NCBI GenBank assembly: GCA_016789905.1
Contig: JAEUQC010000185.1
Span: 1-32,309, forward strand
DNA from: Bryobacterales bacterium
Lineage (GTDB): Bacteria > Acidobacteriota > Terriglobia > Bryobacterales > Bryobacteraceae
Length of the DNA: 32,309 nt
Direction: 5' to 3'
Below the pieces are notes generated by a model, which was given only the letters and a program-made list of their open reading frames with translations, was not told the origin of the DNA and did no database searches. The position numbers were made by a program, and so were the translations under genes. This document shows, piece after piece, positions 1 to 6,735 of the stretch. Within the stretch, counting starts at the first letter, position 1. Every line of letters begins with the position of its first letter.

Positions 1-151
1 GCGCGGGCCGGGGGCGGAATTCCTGCCACACGGCGACAGCGTGCGGGTCATGCAGCAACGCATATTCAATACGGGGCGACGGCGTGATGGTGTCGAAGAA
101 ACGCCACGAGGGGATGAGAGCCGGCAGGAGTAACTTTAAACTGTGCAGCAT
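1..151 (-). CDS. 5' end of an unrecognised protein, cut by the window edge
   Basis: Reading the minus strand from an ATG at 151 gives 50 codons with no stop before the window edge. The peptide opens MLHSLKLLLPALIPSWRFFD, then continues with a Pro/Arg-rich stretch (TPSPRIEYALLHDP, then WQEFRPRP). The composition, aromatic-rich and without the Ala/Gly/Arg bias of shadow frames, argues that it is a real gene. A weak AAGAGA sits 9 bases before the ATG. I do not recognise a family with certainty. A membrane-proximal or exported N-terminus is possible but not clear. The rest of the gene lies outside the window. Confidence 0.5.
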   Translation of the reverse strand, partial: MLHSLKLLLPALIPSWRFFDTITPSPRIEYALLHDPHAVAVWQEFRPRPA

Positions 152-374
152 GTCTGATCTCTTATGATGAACCGGCGGCGGGCGGGCGCTGGGGCCGATT
201 TGGGAGTTGCGACGATTTCAGTCGCGGTGGCTGTGTCGATCCCGATACTGATCAGGCCGCCAACGCGGCTTGCCAGATTTCTTGGGGCATCGCGCGGCGC
301 CCTAGAGCTTACCTCTTTGGACTGCCCGTTCCTGATCCTTTCGGTTGCGTGCCGGGTGCTGGTCGATCCTGGCG

Positions 375-436
375 GCGGGGTTGCTGAGAAGCACGGTAAA
401 GGGGGGACACGCCAAGGCGATGTCCCCGGAGTCGGG
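375..436. repeat. REP-like repeat unit A with long hairpin
   Basis: The unit starts GCGGGGTTGC and contains a near-perfect palindrome at 403-427: GGGGACA, CGCC, AA, GGCG, one unpaired A, TGTCCCC. That is an 11-bp interrupted stem with a 2-base loop. A diverged copy of the whole unit lies at 532-595. Short intergenic palindromes of this shape resemble REP elements mobilised by Y1/TnpA-REP (RAYT) transposases. No such transposase is in the window, so the class is inferred. Confidence 0.6.
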
Positions 437-531
437 CTTCGCGTGGGGTGCTGGGGGCCTGGCGGCGGGGTTGCAGATCAGCCCGGCCACCGGCGGCGCC
501 GGATTGCGCAAGCTTTGACCCGCCGTGTTGT

Positions 532-595
532 GCGGGGTTGCGGAGAAGGTGATGAGAAAGGCAGGACGCGCCAAGGCGGTGTCCCCGTGGCCGGG
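532..595. repeat. REP-like repeat unit B, diverged copy of unit A
   Basis: Same order as unit A: GCGGGGTTGC, a purine-rich linker, then CGCCAAGGCG with flanks GGAC (564-567) and GTCC (581-584). The palindrome has decayed on the left arm compared with unit A, while the core CGCCAAGGCG is unchanged. Both units have the same orientation, about 157 bases apart. Confidence 0.55.
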
Positions 596-871
596 GCGGT
601 CCTGGCGGCACGGCATCCCATTCCCGGTCCTCACGCCGGGCCCAAGCGCGGCACAACGCAACTTTGCATCTCAAGACTCCCGAGAACAATGTCCTTTTGC
701 CCGCAGCATCCTGGCGTGAGGGGCTCGCGGTGGCCGGGGCGCTGGAGGGCTCCACGGGTGGCAGAGCGACGGCCAGCCTGTGGGTGAGTATTGAACCGTG
801 CCGCGGCTGGCACGCAAAACGGCATAAGCCGCACATTGACGAACGGGCCGGGCGGAGGCTCCAATGGTAGG

Positions 872-2071
872 GTGCAGTTGAGCATCTGTTGTTCGTCGCG
901 GGGAGCGGTGGCGGGTAAGCGTCTGGCGGAACGGTTGGAACGTAACCTGGGCGTATCCACCCTGCTGGTGGCCGAGGACCAGGCGCCGGTCTGGCAAACC
1001 TGGGAAGAAGGCGCGGCAGCGGACGCCGTCCTCATCCTGCTCGACAAAAACAGCGCCCCGGCGCCAATGCGGCGCGATGACTGGGCCGCGTTGATCGATC
1101 ACGACAACGATCCGCCCATTGCCTTCGCACGGCTGGAAGAGTGCACGTTTCCGAAATTGCTGGAACGGCGGCCGTTCTTCCCGGCGACGGATATGGCTGA
1201 ATTCGAACGCGCTGTGGAACGCTGGGTGACACGGCAGTTACCGCTGGTGGATGGCATTTCGGCGGCTGCGTTCGACGCGCCGGCGCCGGCGGAATGGTGG
1301 GCCGAACTGGTTGACAAACCCGGACGGGTGACCACTGCGGACATTGGCGCCGCACAGGCGTTTGCCCATGCGGCGGCCGACCATTTCCAGGGAGTCGTGT
1401 GGCTGGGCTGCGCCGGACGAGAGGCCGCGACAGTCCGGGCCGAACTCGACTACCGGACTGGCGAAGGCCGGGTGCTGGCCGTGCTGGCACACGTGGACAA
1501 AGAACTGCGCCTGCCGGAAAGCCGCCACTCCTACCTGCAAGTGCTGGGGCCGCCGCCGGCCGGGGAGGCGAGCGCGGCGCTGGGATGCTGCTACGCGCCC
1601 CGCTTTCCAGGCTGGCTGGCACGGGAATTGGGCGGAAACCTGGCGGAGGCCGTGGCGCTGGACGCTGGACGCGGCACCTATCGCATGGCACGGCAGGGGG
1701 CAAGCGACGACGCGACACGGACGCACCATTTGCAGATCCTGCACCGGTGCTTCCGGAACTGGAAAGACACGCCGGAACCGTGCCGGGAACTGCTGCCGGA
1801 GGTGGCCGGCGCGATTGGGTTCGGTTTTGCGCGCCACTGGAGCATGGCCACCGAGGTGTGCCTGCGGGCGGCGTTTCTGCTGCTGCGCGACGGGCGCAGA
1901 CGCGAAGGCATACGAACGCTGCACCGGTTGCTGGTGGAAGCCGAAGTGCGGGGCGACAGCGAGACGGCGGAAACGGCGCGGCACGAATTATCGTGGCTAA
2001 ACGAGGACGACGAACCGGCACGGGCCGAGACGATGGCCGGAGAGCAACTGGCGCTAAACCTTTTTGGCTGA
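872..2071 (+). CDS. TIR-like domain protein with helical C-terminal region
   Basis: The open frame extends upstream to a TTG at 791. I prefer the GTG at 872 because the protein-like part begins there (VQLSICCSSRG), with GGAGG at 854-858 upstream, although the spacing of 13 is long. The first 130 residues look like a TIR/SEFIR flavodoxin-like fold: a beta strand followed by a CSSRG loop, then a strand ending in DAVLILLDK. The middle part (FAHAAADHFQGVVWLGC) resembles the segment after the P-loop in NB-ARC/STAND ATPases, but no GxxxxGKT precedes it. The C-terminus is a helical repeat-like region ending NLFG. The catalytic Glu of NADase TIR domains is not obvious, so the protein may be a signalling adaptor. 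Its last 18 bases overlap the convergent PEP-CTERM gene. Family assignment is tentative. Confidence 0.6.
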   Translation: MQLSICCSSRGAVAGKRLAERLERNLGVSTLLVAEDQAPVWQTWEEGAAADAVLILLDKNSAPAPMRRDDWAALIDHDNDPPIAFARLEECTFPKLLERRPFFPATDMAEFERAVERWVTRQLPLVDGISAAAFDAPAPAEWWAELVDKPGRVTTADIGAAQAFAHAAADHFQGVVWLGCAGREAATVRAELDYRTGEGRVLAVLAHVDKELRLPESRHSYLQVLGPPPAGEASAALGCCYAPRFPGWLARELGGNLAEAVALDAGRGTYRMARQGASDDATRTHHLQILHRCFRNWKDTPEPCRELLPEVAGAIGFGFARHWSMATEVCLRAAFLLLRDGRRREGIRTLHRLLVEAEVRGDSETAETARHELSWLNEDDEPARAETMAGEQLALNLFG

Positions 2072-2728
2072 AGACGGGCGGCGGTGGGCGGCGATGAAGG
2101 CGCCGCCGGCGGCGAGAAGCGCCCAGGTGGCTGGTTCGGGCACATCGACAAGCACGCCGCGGGTAATGAGCGTCTGCGCGGGAGTGCCGTTTAAGGCAGT
2201 GGTATAGAGAATGGTGGCATTGGTGGAGGACTGGCCGAGACTGGCGGTGACAATGGCCTGCGTATCGGCGACGAGGGTTTCCCAGCCGGTGGCCACGAGT
2301 TGAATGGAACCCGCGGTGAGGCCGTCGCCATTGTCGTGAATGATGTCCCAAAGGGCCAATTGCAGAGCGGCGGCTTCGGCGTTGGTATCGAGGCCGGGAG
2401 TATATGTGTCCACAACCCAGGCGGCGCGATTGCCGTTAATGTAATCGGCCGGGGAGCCGTAGAGGGCGTTGTAGTTCTGCAGGCCGATGTTGGTGAACAG
2501 ATCGAGGCAGAAGGCCGTGGCGGCTGAACCGTTCAGGGTGATGAGAATCTGGACGACATAGGCGTTTTCCGGCGCGAGGCCGGAGCCGTGATTGGTTAAC
2601 AAAGGCACTGGATAGCTGCCGAGGCCGATGCCGTTGACGGTGAGGGCGGCGCCGCTGGCCGTTTGCGAAGTTCCCAGGAGGCTGCCCAGCAAAAGAGCGG
2701 CCAATGCCAAAACACGATTCGTCTTCAT
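2054..2728 (-). CDS. PEP-CTERM sorted surface protein with putative Cys-Gln thioester domain
   Basis: A 224-residue exported protein. Residues 1-27 form a signal peptide (MKTNRV, Leu/Ala core, SGA). The C-terminus is a PEP-CTERM sorting signal: VPEPATW at 196-202, a hydrophobic helix, then a basic tail (HRRPSSAKK). Such signals are cleaved by exosortase during export to the surface or an exopolysaccharide matrix; no exosortase gene is in the window. Inside lie AFCLDLF (Cys74) and ALQLALWDIIHD (Gln123). This pairing matches the [F/Y]CxD plus Q-x-A-[I/L]-W signature of thioester (TED) domains, which form an internal Cys-Gln isopeptide-like thioester for covalent adhesion. A good Shine-Dalgarno (AAGGGAAG) precedes the ATG at 2728. 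It overlaps the end of the TIR-like gene by 18 bases. Confidence 0.85.
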   Translation of the reverse strand: MKTNRVLALAALLLGSLLGTSQTASGAALTVNGIGLGSYPVPLLTNHGSGLAPENAYVVQILITLNGSAATAFCLDLFTNIGLQNYNALYGSPADYINGNRAAWVVDTYTPGLDTNAEAAALQLALWDIIHDNGDGLTAGSIQLVATGWETLVADTQAIVTASLGQSSTNATILYTTALNGTPAQTLITRGVLVDVPEPATWALLAAGGAFIAAHRRPSSAKKV

Positions 2729-2910
2729 TCTTCCCTTCGGTCCTGTTATCCACGCGCGGGCCGTGCCGGGCGGGGTTACTAACAGTTTGGGAGCAGTCGG
2801 CGTTTGGGGCTATTGGGACGGGGTAGGGTTCGGTTGCCTATTCGCTCTTAGAACGTTCTGGACCATTGGCAGAGCGATAGCCGCAAGCGGGGGGAGTACG
2901 GATGGCGGAT

Positions 2911-3624
2911 TTAGAGAGACCGGAGACGTTCACGGGTTTGGCGCATGGATTGGGCGAGGAGGAAGGAATCGGCTGAATAGTGGAAAATGGTGGCGCCGAG
3001 GGCGAGCCAGGCGCGGGCGGCATCGTCGTTGGCGACGAAAACGCTGAGGGCGAGATTGTTTGCGGCGGCGGCGGCGAGGATGCGGCGGCCGGCGGCGAGC
3101 AGGTCCGGGTGGAGCACCTGGCCGGGGATGGCGAGGGCCTGGCTGAGATCGTAGGGTCCGATGAAAAGCTCGTCGAGGCCGGGGGTGGCTGCGATCTCTT
3201 CCACCGAATCCAGGGCTTGGCGGGTTTCGATTTGAACAATGACGCGTGGGCTGGCTGCTGCGAGGTAGGATTCGGCGGGTTCGAGGGAGTATTTGGCGGC
3301 GCGCACCATATGATTGACCCCGCGGCTTCCATGGGGGAAGAAGCGGGCGGCTTCCACGACGGCGCGGGCTTCGGCGGGGGTGCGGAGGCGGGGAACGATG
3401 ATGCCGTTGGCGCCGGTATCGAGCGCGCCCTGGATGAGTTCGGGGCTGGCGTTGGGCACGCGGACGTAGGCCGGGATGCGGGCGGCGCGGAGCATGTTGG
3501 GGAGCATGGCGTTATCGATGGGGGCGTGTTCACAATCGATGACGCAGTGGTCCCAGCCGGCCCAGCCGGCCATTTCGACCGATTCGGGGGCGGCCATTTC
3601 AATGAAGATGCCGAAGGTGGCCAT
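2911..3624 (-). CDS. HpcH/HpaI family class II aldolase
   Basis: A 237-residue TIM-barrel enzyme of the 2-dehydro-3-deoxyglucarate / 4-hydroxy-2-oxoheptanedioate aldolase family, which makes or cleaves 2-keto acids using a divalent metal. Visible landmarks are WDHCVIDCEHAP with catalytic His33, the RVP arginine near 55, GIIVPRLRTPAEA, HGSRGVN, the metal ligand Glu133 in VQIET, and Asp159 in GPYDLS. It is slightly shorter than usual (about 250-260) because the N-terminus starts almost directly at the first barrel strand. The ATG at 3624 lies 2 bases after the stop of the kinase-like gene, so it is probably the last gene of a three-gene operon. The true substrate cannot be told from sequence. 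Confidence 0.9.
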   Translation of the reverse strand: MATFGIFIEMAAPESVEMAGWAGWDHCVIDCEHAPIDNAMLPNMLRAARIPAYVRVPNASPELIQGALDTGANGIIVPRLRTPAEARAVVEAARFFPHGSRGVNHMVRAAKYSLEPAESYLAAASPRVIVQIETRQALDSVEEIAATPGLDELFIGPYDLSQALAIPGQVLHPDLLAAGRRILAAAAANNLALSVFVANDDAARAWLALGATIFHYSADSFLLAQSMRQTRERLRSL

Positions 3625-3626
3625 AG

Positions 3627-4355
3627 CTATTTTTTTGCCGCGACGGCGCGTTTTTTTGGGGTGTGGAAGAGGCCGGAGATGTTGCGCTGGAGTTCGCGGA
3701 AGATGATGTCGGCGGGTTTGGACGCGTCGATGGTGGTGAACTGGTATTTGCGGGCCATACGATCGAGGGCGCGAATGACGCGGGCCTGGTAGCGGACATA
3801 GCTTTCGTACATGTCGGGCCCGAAGCGCATGTCCATGCCGGATTCCCAGAAATCGAAGCTGCCGCGGCCCATGACGACGCGGGAGACGAGGGTGGAGACG
3901 TCGGCGCGAAGGTAATAGACGGCGTGGGGGACGAGGGCGAAGCCGGCGACTTTTTCGAGCCAGGCAGCATCTTCGGAGCGGGCGAGGCCGCGGGCCATGA
4001 GGGAGAAGATGTAGCGATCGGTGAGGACGACGAAGCCGGCGCGGAGGGCGGGGACGATTTCGTTTTCGAGGCGGTCGGCAAAGTCGGTGGCGTAGAAGAG
4101 GGTCATGGTGACGGGGCCCAGGGTGTTGCCTTCCTTGGCCTGCGCGATGCCGCGGCCGGCGAGGGCGCTGCGGGCCATGCCGGTATCGAGGACGGCGTGG
4201 CCCTGGTGTTCGAGCCAGGCGCGGAGGCGGGTGATCTGGGTGGAGCGGCCGACGGTATCGGGGCCTTCGATGACGATCAACTTGCCTTGCAGTTCCGCGG
4301 TGTCGACACCGGGAAGGGGTTCGCTATAGAACTGCAGGGGTTTGGGGATTTGCAC
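3627..4355 (-). CDS. Thymidylate kinase-like protein with altered P-loop (second of tandem pair)
   Basis: A 242-residue P-loop protein homologous along its length to the gene before it. The start is inferred as GTG 4355, giving MQIPKPLQFY, 32 bases inside the upstream gene; an ATG at 4466 lies in frame but would add residues that are only the shadow of the upstream gene. The Walker A region reads GPDTVGRST at 31-39, so the invariant Lys is Arg37, while the paralogue keeps GIDGSGKST. The DR motif (TDRYIFSLMARG) is kept, and FWESGMDM matches YYEAGMDL of the paralogue. The Lys-to-Arg change suggests altered or lost phosphoryl transfer, or a regulatory role in a heterodimer. The C-terminus is basic (KKRAVAAKK). 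The stop is 2 bases before the aldolase. Confidence 0.82.
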   Translation of the reverse strand: MQIPKPLQFYSEPLPGVDTAELQGKLIVIEGPDTVGRSTQITRLRAWLEHQGHAVLDTGMARSALAGRGIAQAKEGNTLGPVTMTLFYATDFADRLENEIVPALRAGFVVLTDRYIFSLMARGLARSEDAAWLEKVAGFALVPHAVYYLRADVSTLVSRVVMGRGSFDFWESGMDMRFGPDMYESYVRYQARVIRALDRMARKYQFTTIDASKPADIIFRELQRNISGLFHTPKKRAVAAKK

Positions 4356-5055
4356 GGAAGGTTCTTTCTTTGTGGAGGATCTGGCCGGAGGCGACGGCAT
4401 CGCCGAGGTGGTCCATGACGATTTTGCGCATCTGGAATTGCTGATCTTCGATGGAGCCGGTGGCATCGATGATATGGAAGCCCATTTCTTCGGCCATGGC
4501 GTCGTACTGTTCGAGGATTTGGCCCTGGAAGAGGCGGAAGCTTTCTTCGATGCGGCGGGAGAGGTTCAAGTCCATGCCGGCTTCGTAGTACTTGATGGAA
4601 TCGCGGCCGCCGAGGATACGGCCGAGGGCGACTTCGAGGGGGACGCGGAAATAGAAAGCGAGATTGGGCTGGATGGCGAAGCTATAGAGATTGCGGACCC
4701 AGCGGGGGGAGACGCCGCGGACGACATCGCGGGCGAAGGCGGTATAGGCAAAGCGATCGGCACAGACGATGGCGCCGGCTTTGAGCATGGGGAGGATGAA
4801 GCGTTCCTGGCGGTCGGCAAAGTCGGTGGCGTGGATGAGGGAAAAAGTAGCGGGGGTGAACATCTGCTTCTTTTTGCCACGGCGGGTGGTTTCGCGAACG
4901 AGGGGGGAAGAGTTCCATTCGGAGAAGGCAACGGCGAGACCCTGGGCGCGGAGCCACTGGGCGAGGAGGGAGAGCTGGGTGGACTTACCGGAACCATCAA
5001 TGCCTTCGACGACGATGAGCTTTCCCTTGAAACGATTGGGAGTAAGGAGGGGCAT
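4324..5055 (-). CDS. Thymidylate kinase-like P-loop kinase (first of tandem pair)
   Basis: A 243-residue protein with an intact Walker A (EGIDGSGKST), the TMK-type DRF motif (CADRFAYTAFARD) and a lid-like region GRDSIKYYEAGMD. The family phosphorylates dTMP to dTDP, but this pair has a longer lid and C-terminal half than canonical Tmk (about 205-215 residues), so another nucleotide or a polyphosphate donor is conceivable; PPK2 kinases share this fold. The start could be ATG 5055 or GTG 5064 (adding MFP). I choose ATG because a TATAAT at 5067-5072 would place the transcript start around 5060. It faces the Ppx/GppA gene across about 80 bases. Confidence 0.85.
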   Translation of the reverse strand: MPLLTPNRFKGKLIVVEGIDGSGKSTQLSLLAQWLRAQGLAVAFSEWNSSPLVRETTRRGKKKQMFTPATFSLIHATDFADRQERFILPMLKAGAIVCADRFAYTAFARDVVRGVSPRWVRNLYSFAIQPNLAFYFRVPLEVALGRILGGRDSIKYYEAGMDLNLSRRIEESFRLFQGQILEQYDAMAEEMGFHIIDATGSIEDQQFQMRKIVMDHLGDAVASGQILHKERTFRANPQTPAVL

Positions 5056-5066
5056 GGGAAACACAC

Positions 5067-5072
5067 ATTATA
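5067..5072 (-). promoter_or_regulatory. TATAAT -10 element for the kinase-aldolase operon
   Basis: A perfect TATAAT on the minus strand, 11 bases upstream of the ATG at 5055. A TTGAAA lies at 5095-5100, but the spacer of 22 is too long for a classical -35. Transcription would start near 5060, giving an almost leaderless mRNA. No Shine-Dalgarno is seen before the ATG, which agrees. Confidence 0.45.
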
Positions 5073-5123
5073 TCGGCGAGTTGAGAGGGGAATGTTTCAA
5101 TTCGATGAATAACGGCGGGCGGT

Positions 5124-5129
5124 TATGAT
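5124..5129 (+). promoter_or_regulatory. TATGAT -10 element for the Ppx/GppA gene
   Basis: TATGAT with a weak TTCGAT 17 bases upstream (5101-5106). Transcription would start about 5136, next to the ATG at 5138, so the message would be leaderless or nearly so. It mirrors the divergent TATAAT at 5067-5072. Confidence 0.35.
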
Positions 5130-5137
5130 GAAACGAG

Positions 5138-6667
5138 ATGCCCCGCTACGCTGCGATTGATATTGGGAGTAACTCAGTACGGCTTGCCGTTGCGGAGGTG
5201 GAACCGGGGAGGCCGGTGCGGACCTTGGCGTCGGAACGGGAGGTGACGCGGCTGGGGACGAGTGTTTTCAGTGAGGGCTCCATTAGCAAAGAGGCGATGG
5301 AGAATTTGACGCGGGTGTTGAAGAGTTTCCGGACGGTGATTGAGCGGCACCATGCGATGGGGGCGCGGGCGGTGGCGACGAGCGCGGTGCGGGATGCGCG
5401 GAACCAGGAAGAGTTTTTGAAGCGGGCGAGCGCGGCGGCGGGGATGGAGGTGGAGATTATTTCGGGGATTGAGGAATCGCGGCTGATCCATGCGGGGGTG
5501 CAGGCGGTGTGGCCGGGCGCGGGGGAGCGGCGGCTGATTATTGACATAGGCGGGGGGAGCGCGGAAGCGATAGTGAGCGAGAACGGGCGGATGACGGCGG
5601 CGTTTTCCAAGCCGCTGGGCGCGGTGCGGATGAAGCAGATGTTTTTGGAGAACGACCCGGCGACAGCGGACGATTTGGACCGGATGAACGCTTATATTGA
5701 TGAAAAGATGGCGCCGGTGTTGAAGCGGATTGGCAAGGGCGGGTTTGACCGGGTGATCGGGACGTCATCGACGGCGGCGGCGGTGGTATCGGCGATTAAC
5801 GCGGTGGGGCGGCGGGCGCGGGACGTGGCGGACGGGCAGCACGCGACGACGGCGCAGGTGGAGCGTTTTTTGGAGGAGCTATCGGGGCAGAAACTGGCGC
5901 AGCGGCGGAAGCGCATAGGGATTGGACCGAGGCGGGCGGAGATTATAGTGGGCGGGACGGCGGTGCTGGCGCGGATGCTGCGGACGCTGGGGGCGCGATC
6001 CGTGTACTATTCGGTGGCCGGGGTGCGGGATGGGATTATCGCGGACCTGGCGGCGAGGCGGGTGGGCGGGCAACTGGCGCGGCTGGACAAGGAGCAGCGG
6101 CGGATTGTGGAAACGATGGCGCGGCGATTTGGTGTGGATGTGCGCCACGCGCGGAAGACGGCGGAGCTGGCGGGGGCTTTGTTCGATAGTTTGAAGCCTG
6201 TGCATACGCTGCCGGCCGAATGCGGGAAGCTGCTGGAAGCGGCGGCGTACCTGGTCGATATAGGCCACTATGTGAGCGATATGGGACACCATAAGCACTC
6301 GCAGTACATTGTGGCGAACGCCGACTTGCCGGCGTTTACGGCGGAGGAGCGGCTGATGGTGGCGCAACTGTGCCGGTTCCATAGGAAATCGATGCCATCG
6401 GCGCGGCATATTGCGTATCAGAGCCTTCCGGCGGCGCAGCAGCGTGTGATCTTGCGGCTGGTGCCGTTGTTGCGGCTGGCGGACGCGCTGGACCGGAGCC
6501 ATGATCAGCGAGTGGAGGGTCTGGCGGTTGAATTGCAGGGGAATCAGGCGATTATCGCGCTGCGCTCGGACGCCGACACCAATCTGGAAATTTGGGCGGG
6601 GGAACGGGCGGGCGAGGTGTTCCGTCAGGTTTACGGGCTGCCGTTGGTGCTGCAAACGCAGGAGTAG
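5138..6667 (+). CDS. ppx: Ppx/GppA family phosphatase with C-terminal HD domain
   Basis: A 509-residue exopolyphosphatase / pppGpp phosphohydrolase. The ASKHA domain (about 1-300) shows AAIDIGSNSVRLAVAE at 5-20, ATSAVRDARN near 80, the catalytic Glu in SGIEESRLI (about 110-117), and the phosphate-binding IIDIGGGSAEAI at 134-145. The C-terminal part (about 310-509) is an HD-like helical domain with RHARKTAELA, VDIGHYVSDMGHHKHSQYI and LCRFHRKSMP, as in long Ppx proteins. It releases Pi from polyphosphate chain ends and/or turns pppGpp into ppGpp; sequence does not decide between them. It is divergent from two thymidylate-kinase-like genes. The start is ATG 5138, with only a weak AACGAG upstream. 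Confidence 0.93.
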   Translation: MPRYAAIDIGSNSVRLAVAEVEPGRPVRTLASEREVTRLGTSVFSEGSISKEAMENLTRVLKSFRTVIERHHAMGARAVATSAVRDARNQEEFLKRASAAAGMEVEIISGIEESRLIHAGVQAVWPGAGERRLIIDIGGGSAEAIVSENGRMTAAFSKPLGAVRMKQMFLENDPATADDLDRMNAYIDEKMAPVLKRIGKGGFDRVIGTSSTAAAVVSAINAVGRRARDVADGQHATTAQVERFLEELSGQKLAQRRKRIGIGPRRAEIIVGGTAVLARMLRTLGARSVYYSVAGVRDGIIADLAARRVGGQLARLDKEQRRIVETMARRFGVDVRHARKTAELAGALFDSLKPVHTLPAECGKLLEAAAYLVDIGHYVSDMGHHKHSQYIVANADLPAFTAEERLMVAQLCRFHRKSMPSARHIAYQSLPAAQQRVILRLVPLLRLADALDRSHDQRVEGLAVELQGNQAIIALRSDADTNLEIWAGERAGEVFRQVYGLPLVLQTQE

Positions 6668-6735
6668 AGCCAGGCTTCCAGGCTGTCCGTAAGATGACAA
6701 TTTAGTCATAATTGGGCAAAATGGAAAGCTAGACC

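Larger units (their letters stand above)
152..871. other. Gene-free stretch with degenerate repeat units
   Basis: About 720 bases between the partial minus-strand gene and the TIR-like gene. Open frames exist on both strands, but they are low-complexity products of GC-rich repeats rather than protein-like sequences. The stretch holds two related repeat units (375-436 and 532-595) and a third partial copy of their left end (465-474). I see no RNA gene, and no convincing promoter for the gene downstream. Confidence 0.5.

Noticed and set aside
2850..2859. Palindrome AGAACGTTCT between the aldolase and PEP-CTERM genes
   Set aside because: A single 10-base palindrome with no second copy or promoter next to it; chance is likely.
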